DNA of 64,000 nucleotides. It comes from Odiellus spinosus (lineage: Eukaryota; Arthropoda; Arachnida; Opiliones; Phalangiidae). Positions 60,938 through 64,000 of this stretch are shown one piece after another. The stretch is from the NCBI GenBank assembly GCA_963920705.1, contig OY987234.1:21409794-21473793 (forward strand). Reading direction: 5' to 3'. The stretch's first letter is position 1, and the number at the start of each line of letters is the position of its first letter. The notes below the pieces were generated by a model, which was not told where the DNA came from, made no database searches, and saw nothing but the letters and a program-made list of their open reading frames with translations. Position numbers and translations under genes: made by a program.

Positions 60938-63250
60938 ATCTAATGTTTTTAATGAAGGATATCTTTGTGCCAATTAGCCTAGTTTTGGTCTATCATCTTG
61001 GTTTAGGTATATTTTTAGTGGAAAAACTTTTAAGCAAGGTTGAAGCCACGAATGAATAGAGAAATTCCCCTTTTAATGTTTTTAGTGTATGACGGGTCTT
61101 TGGCCTTACGTCATCCTCTCGATAAAAGAATCTGTTACTCTCTCCTCTGGTCATAATATTTTTTCTAATAACGGCACCCTAGTGAGAGACCACCTAATTA
61201 CCACTCCCATGGCCACGATCATTTTCTTGGCTGATATTTCATACACCCAGCTCTCGCGTAAGTAGAACTGTTTAAGGAAATTTGGATTTTCAAGGGACAG
61301 TGACATATATAATATTTATTTGCTGGAAATTTTGATTATGATGTAAAGCGCGAAGCAATCGTGTGATTGGAAAGGCGTCAAACAGGGGATTAGAGAAAGA
61401 TTATTTAATTTATTTTTTGAGAATCATAGAAAAACTTGTCCTTTTGAACGATTCATATCCTCATCTATAGCGTAAAGCCACTGACTCAAGAATGGAAGCT
61501 CCCATATTTTGGGTAGCGTATAATCCCTTTAGAAAACTTCGACCCCGAACGTAATAATTAGCTTTCAGTTTCCCTTTAAAAATTGGAACTCTAATAATGC
61601 TGAAAAAGTCGCCATGGGCAAGATCTAATTTGGTAGAAACGAGAGAATTAGTCTTACGAGGTTGAGGAGATGTTTTTAGTCACGACAGCTCGCGAAGGGG
61701 GGCTCAACTTTGACCTTTGGCGTCATCAATTTCAATGGGTCGCGTTATCGAGGACCACCTTTTTCCCGCGGAAATCGTTAAATACTTTCAAGTTCCCGGG
61801 TTGAACGCCAAGAGCTTATTCCCTAATAAGTATAATTACTATGCCGCGAGGAATTTTTCGGCTCAAAGACTGTATAACCCACCTTCCCCTTCTTAAGCCA
61901 TTGTTAAAACTCCAAAAATTATTAATGAAGTATCGACGACAGATGTCTAAGCCTAATTTTTTCACGTTCGTACGAATCCAAGCATCTTTATTCTTTACAA
62001 ACGATTCCTTAAAGTGAAAGTGTAGCGAATTAAATTGGACAACCCCTTTGAACACTCGGGGTTAATATTTATTATCGATTGCGTAAATGTTAGATATCTT
62101 TTCGCGCCAAAATGTGGGCTGCAGTTCAAAGGTGAAGAAAGAGACACGTATCCTGCGCAAATTAATTAATTTCACGCGAAATTTGGGGCAAGCCATTGGG
62201 CCAAGCTGTACAATTTACCTTAGGCCATTTTTTACTCCCTTTTTAGAGTAAAGGATACGATTGAAAATTGAAATATATATTTATTTCATTATCCCTTTAA
62301 GTATTGTATTTTTGGGTTAATGGGTTGCGCACCCAAGCTGTTTTGGAGAATCTTACGAGTTCTTAACGTTAACTCTTGATTCGCGTGACTATAAGACACT
62401 TCAAGCTTTCTTTATATTTGGATTCCTAGAATTCAGAATGATATCGCGTTATATTTGGGTATTTGAAACGCTCTTAGAAGGTATATTGGTACGAAAATAT
62501 GTTACAACGCTTCGCGGAACTCGTAACGTCATAAGCTCATATCTCTCACACCACGGTGTCATGATCCTCCTTAATGGGGGGAATAACTAAATTACGAAGA
62601 CTCCTCCAGTAACACGATGTCAGGTGTTTTTTTGCCTCGTTCGTTTACCCTCTCAGAGCATTGAGACAATGTTCCAACAATAACCGATCGGTTATTAAAT
62701 TAATATTCGCTCTTTAAGCCACAAATTAGTAAATACGCGAGCCTTTAACTTTGTCATATCGTGTTAATTCCGACCTTTTGTGATTTTTTTAAAGGGTGCA
62801 ATTTATTTTTTGAAAAACCTAGATAGTTTAACCCCGTATTTATCAGTTTAATAATTGAAGATCCCGGGGCATTTCAATCTTTTTATCTTTGATTAACTTC
62901 CGAACTTCTATTATGCTCCTAATTGACGCCCCCTAGCGTTAAAGCTCCGAGATAGGCGTAAAAATAGTTCGGGGTGGTCGTTATTTATCCCGAGTTTTTC
63001 TTTTTAATTTTCATTTTTATCGTATTCTTTTCATTTTACCCATTCTTGTTTTAAAATAAAGAGATGAGTACGGAATACGAAAAGCTTCCCTCCCTTCACC
63101 GTAATCATTTATAAAATCAAAAAGAAAAGGATTTTAAGAACTAAAAGGGACTAAGTGAAATCTTTATCTTTTCAAAAGTTTTTAAAAAAATGGTTTGGGA
63201 ATTTTTATAGAATATTTTGGGAATTTTTGAGACAAAGTATTGAACGTTTT
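60938..63250. other. Intergenic, no gene recognised
   Basis: AT-rich; TTCATTATCCCTTTAA at 62286-62301 is a lone end like those of the TTAA-AGGG elements. GACGCCCCCTAGCG at about 62925-62938 resembles a CTCF core. No ORF with protein-like composition. Confidence 0.3.
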
Positions 63251-64000
63251 GCGGAAGTTGTTTAGATCTTTTTGACAATAATTTAGAACCTTTTTGACAA
63301 TAATTTAGAGCCTTTTTGACAATAATTTAGAACCTTTTTGACAATAATTTAGAACCTTTTTGACAATAATTTAGAACCTTTTTGACAATAATTTAGAACA
63401 TTTTTGACAATAATTTAGAACCTTTTTGACAATAATTTAGAACCTTTTGACAATAATTTAGAACATTTTTGACAATAATTTAGAGCCTTTTTGACAATAA
63501 TTTAGAATCTTTTTGATAATAATTTAGAACCTTTTTGACAATAATTTAGAACCTTTTTGACAATAATTTAGAATCTTTTTGACAATAATTTAGAACATTT
63601 TTGACAATAATTTAGAACCTTTTTGACAATAATTTAGAACCTTTTTGACAATAATTTAGAACCTTTTTGACAATAATTTAGAACCTTTTTGACAATAATT
63701 TAGAACCTTTTTGACAATAATTTAGAACCTTTTTGACAATAATTTAGAACCTTTTTCACAATAATTTAGAGCCTTTTGACAATAATTTAGAGCCTTTTGA
63801 CAATAATTTAGAACCTTTTTCACAATAATTTAGAACCTTTTTGACAATAATTTAGAACCTTTTTGACAATAATTTAGAGCCTTTTGACAATAATTTAGAA
63901 CATTTTTGACAATAATTTAGAACCTTTTTCACAATAATTTAGAACCTTTTTGACAATAATTTAGAACCTTTTTCACAATAATTTAGAACCTTTTTGACAA
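63251..64000. repeat. Minisatellite, 22-bp unit, continues past window
   Basis: Tandem copies of TTTTTGACAATAATTTAGAA plus CC, mostly 22 bp with interspersed 21-bp units lacking one T, and variants CACAATAA, AGAGCC, AGAACA. At least 33 units to the window edge. Confidence 0.95.

Overview
The window is eukaryotic nuclear DNA, AT-rich, with compact multi-exon genes: most introns are about 45-110 bp with GT-AG ends. All recognisable proteins are metazoan. The gene set (KLHDC10/slim, Spindly, PAQR3, RYBP, CDPF1, nischarin, AMT, ING3, wolframin, an agrin-type NtA domain, membrane GH31 glucosidases with a trefoil domain) and the gene sizes suggest an invertebrate, most likely an arthropod. I cannot name the species. 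Exon models were built by hand from splice consensus, reading phase and family homology. For every complete multi-exon model the exon lengths add up to whole codons.

Layout. 1-500: last exons of a KLHDC10-like kelch gene (+). 967-3521: Spindly dynein adaptor (-), tail to tail with it. 4275-19204: a head-to-tail array of three intact membrane alpha-glucosidase genes (-), called here A, B and C from left to right. 19.2-31.3 kb: long gene-poor stretch with a 20-bp minisatellite, a hAT-like inverted-repeat element and a cluster of small hairpins. 31355-32467: intronless PAQR3 (-), head to head with RYBP (+, 33722-35266). 36372-36907: CDPF1 (-), head to head with nischarin (+, 37818-41783). 42542-44490: aminomethyltransferase (-), head to head with ING3 (+, 45024-47170). 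48081-50441: intronless wolframin (-). 50.4-57.9 kb: repeat-rich, with a duplicated promoter/first-exon-like segment, a 543-bp tandem repeat, MITEs and a second 20-bp minisatellite. 57935-59280: a secreted NtA-domain protein, either stand-alone or the start of agrin (+). 59.3-64 kb: a MITE and a 22-bp minisatellite that runs off the window.

The genes do not form one pathway. The housekeeping block (PAQR3/RYBP, CDPF1/nischarin, AMT/ING3) is arranged as divergent pairs that probably share promoters. The glucosidase array is a local paralog family: all three copies keep the catalytic aspartates, but they differ in intron positions, and gene C carries several transposon insertions confined to introns.

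Mobile DNA is the most informative non-coding content. There are three 292-bp copies of one MITE family, each with matching 7-bp target duplications. A TTAA-flanked inverted-repeat family sits in a Spindly intron, gene C intron 13, and two intergenic sites. A third family is represented by a 338-bp element in gene C and by a 41-bp palindrome whose empty site is preserved in a paralogous copy nearby.
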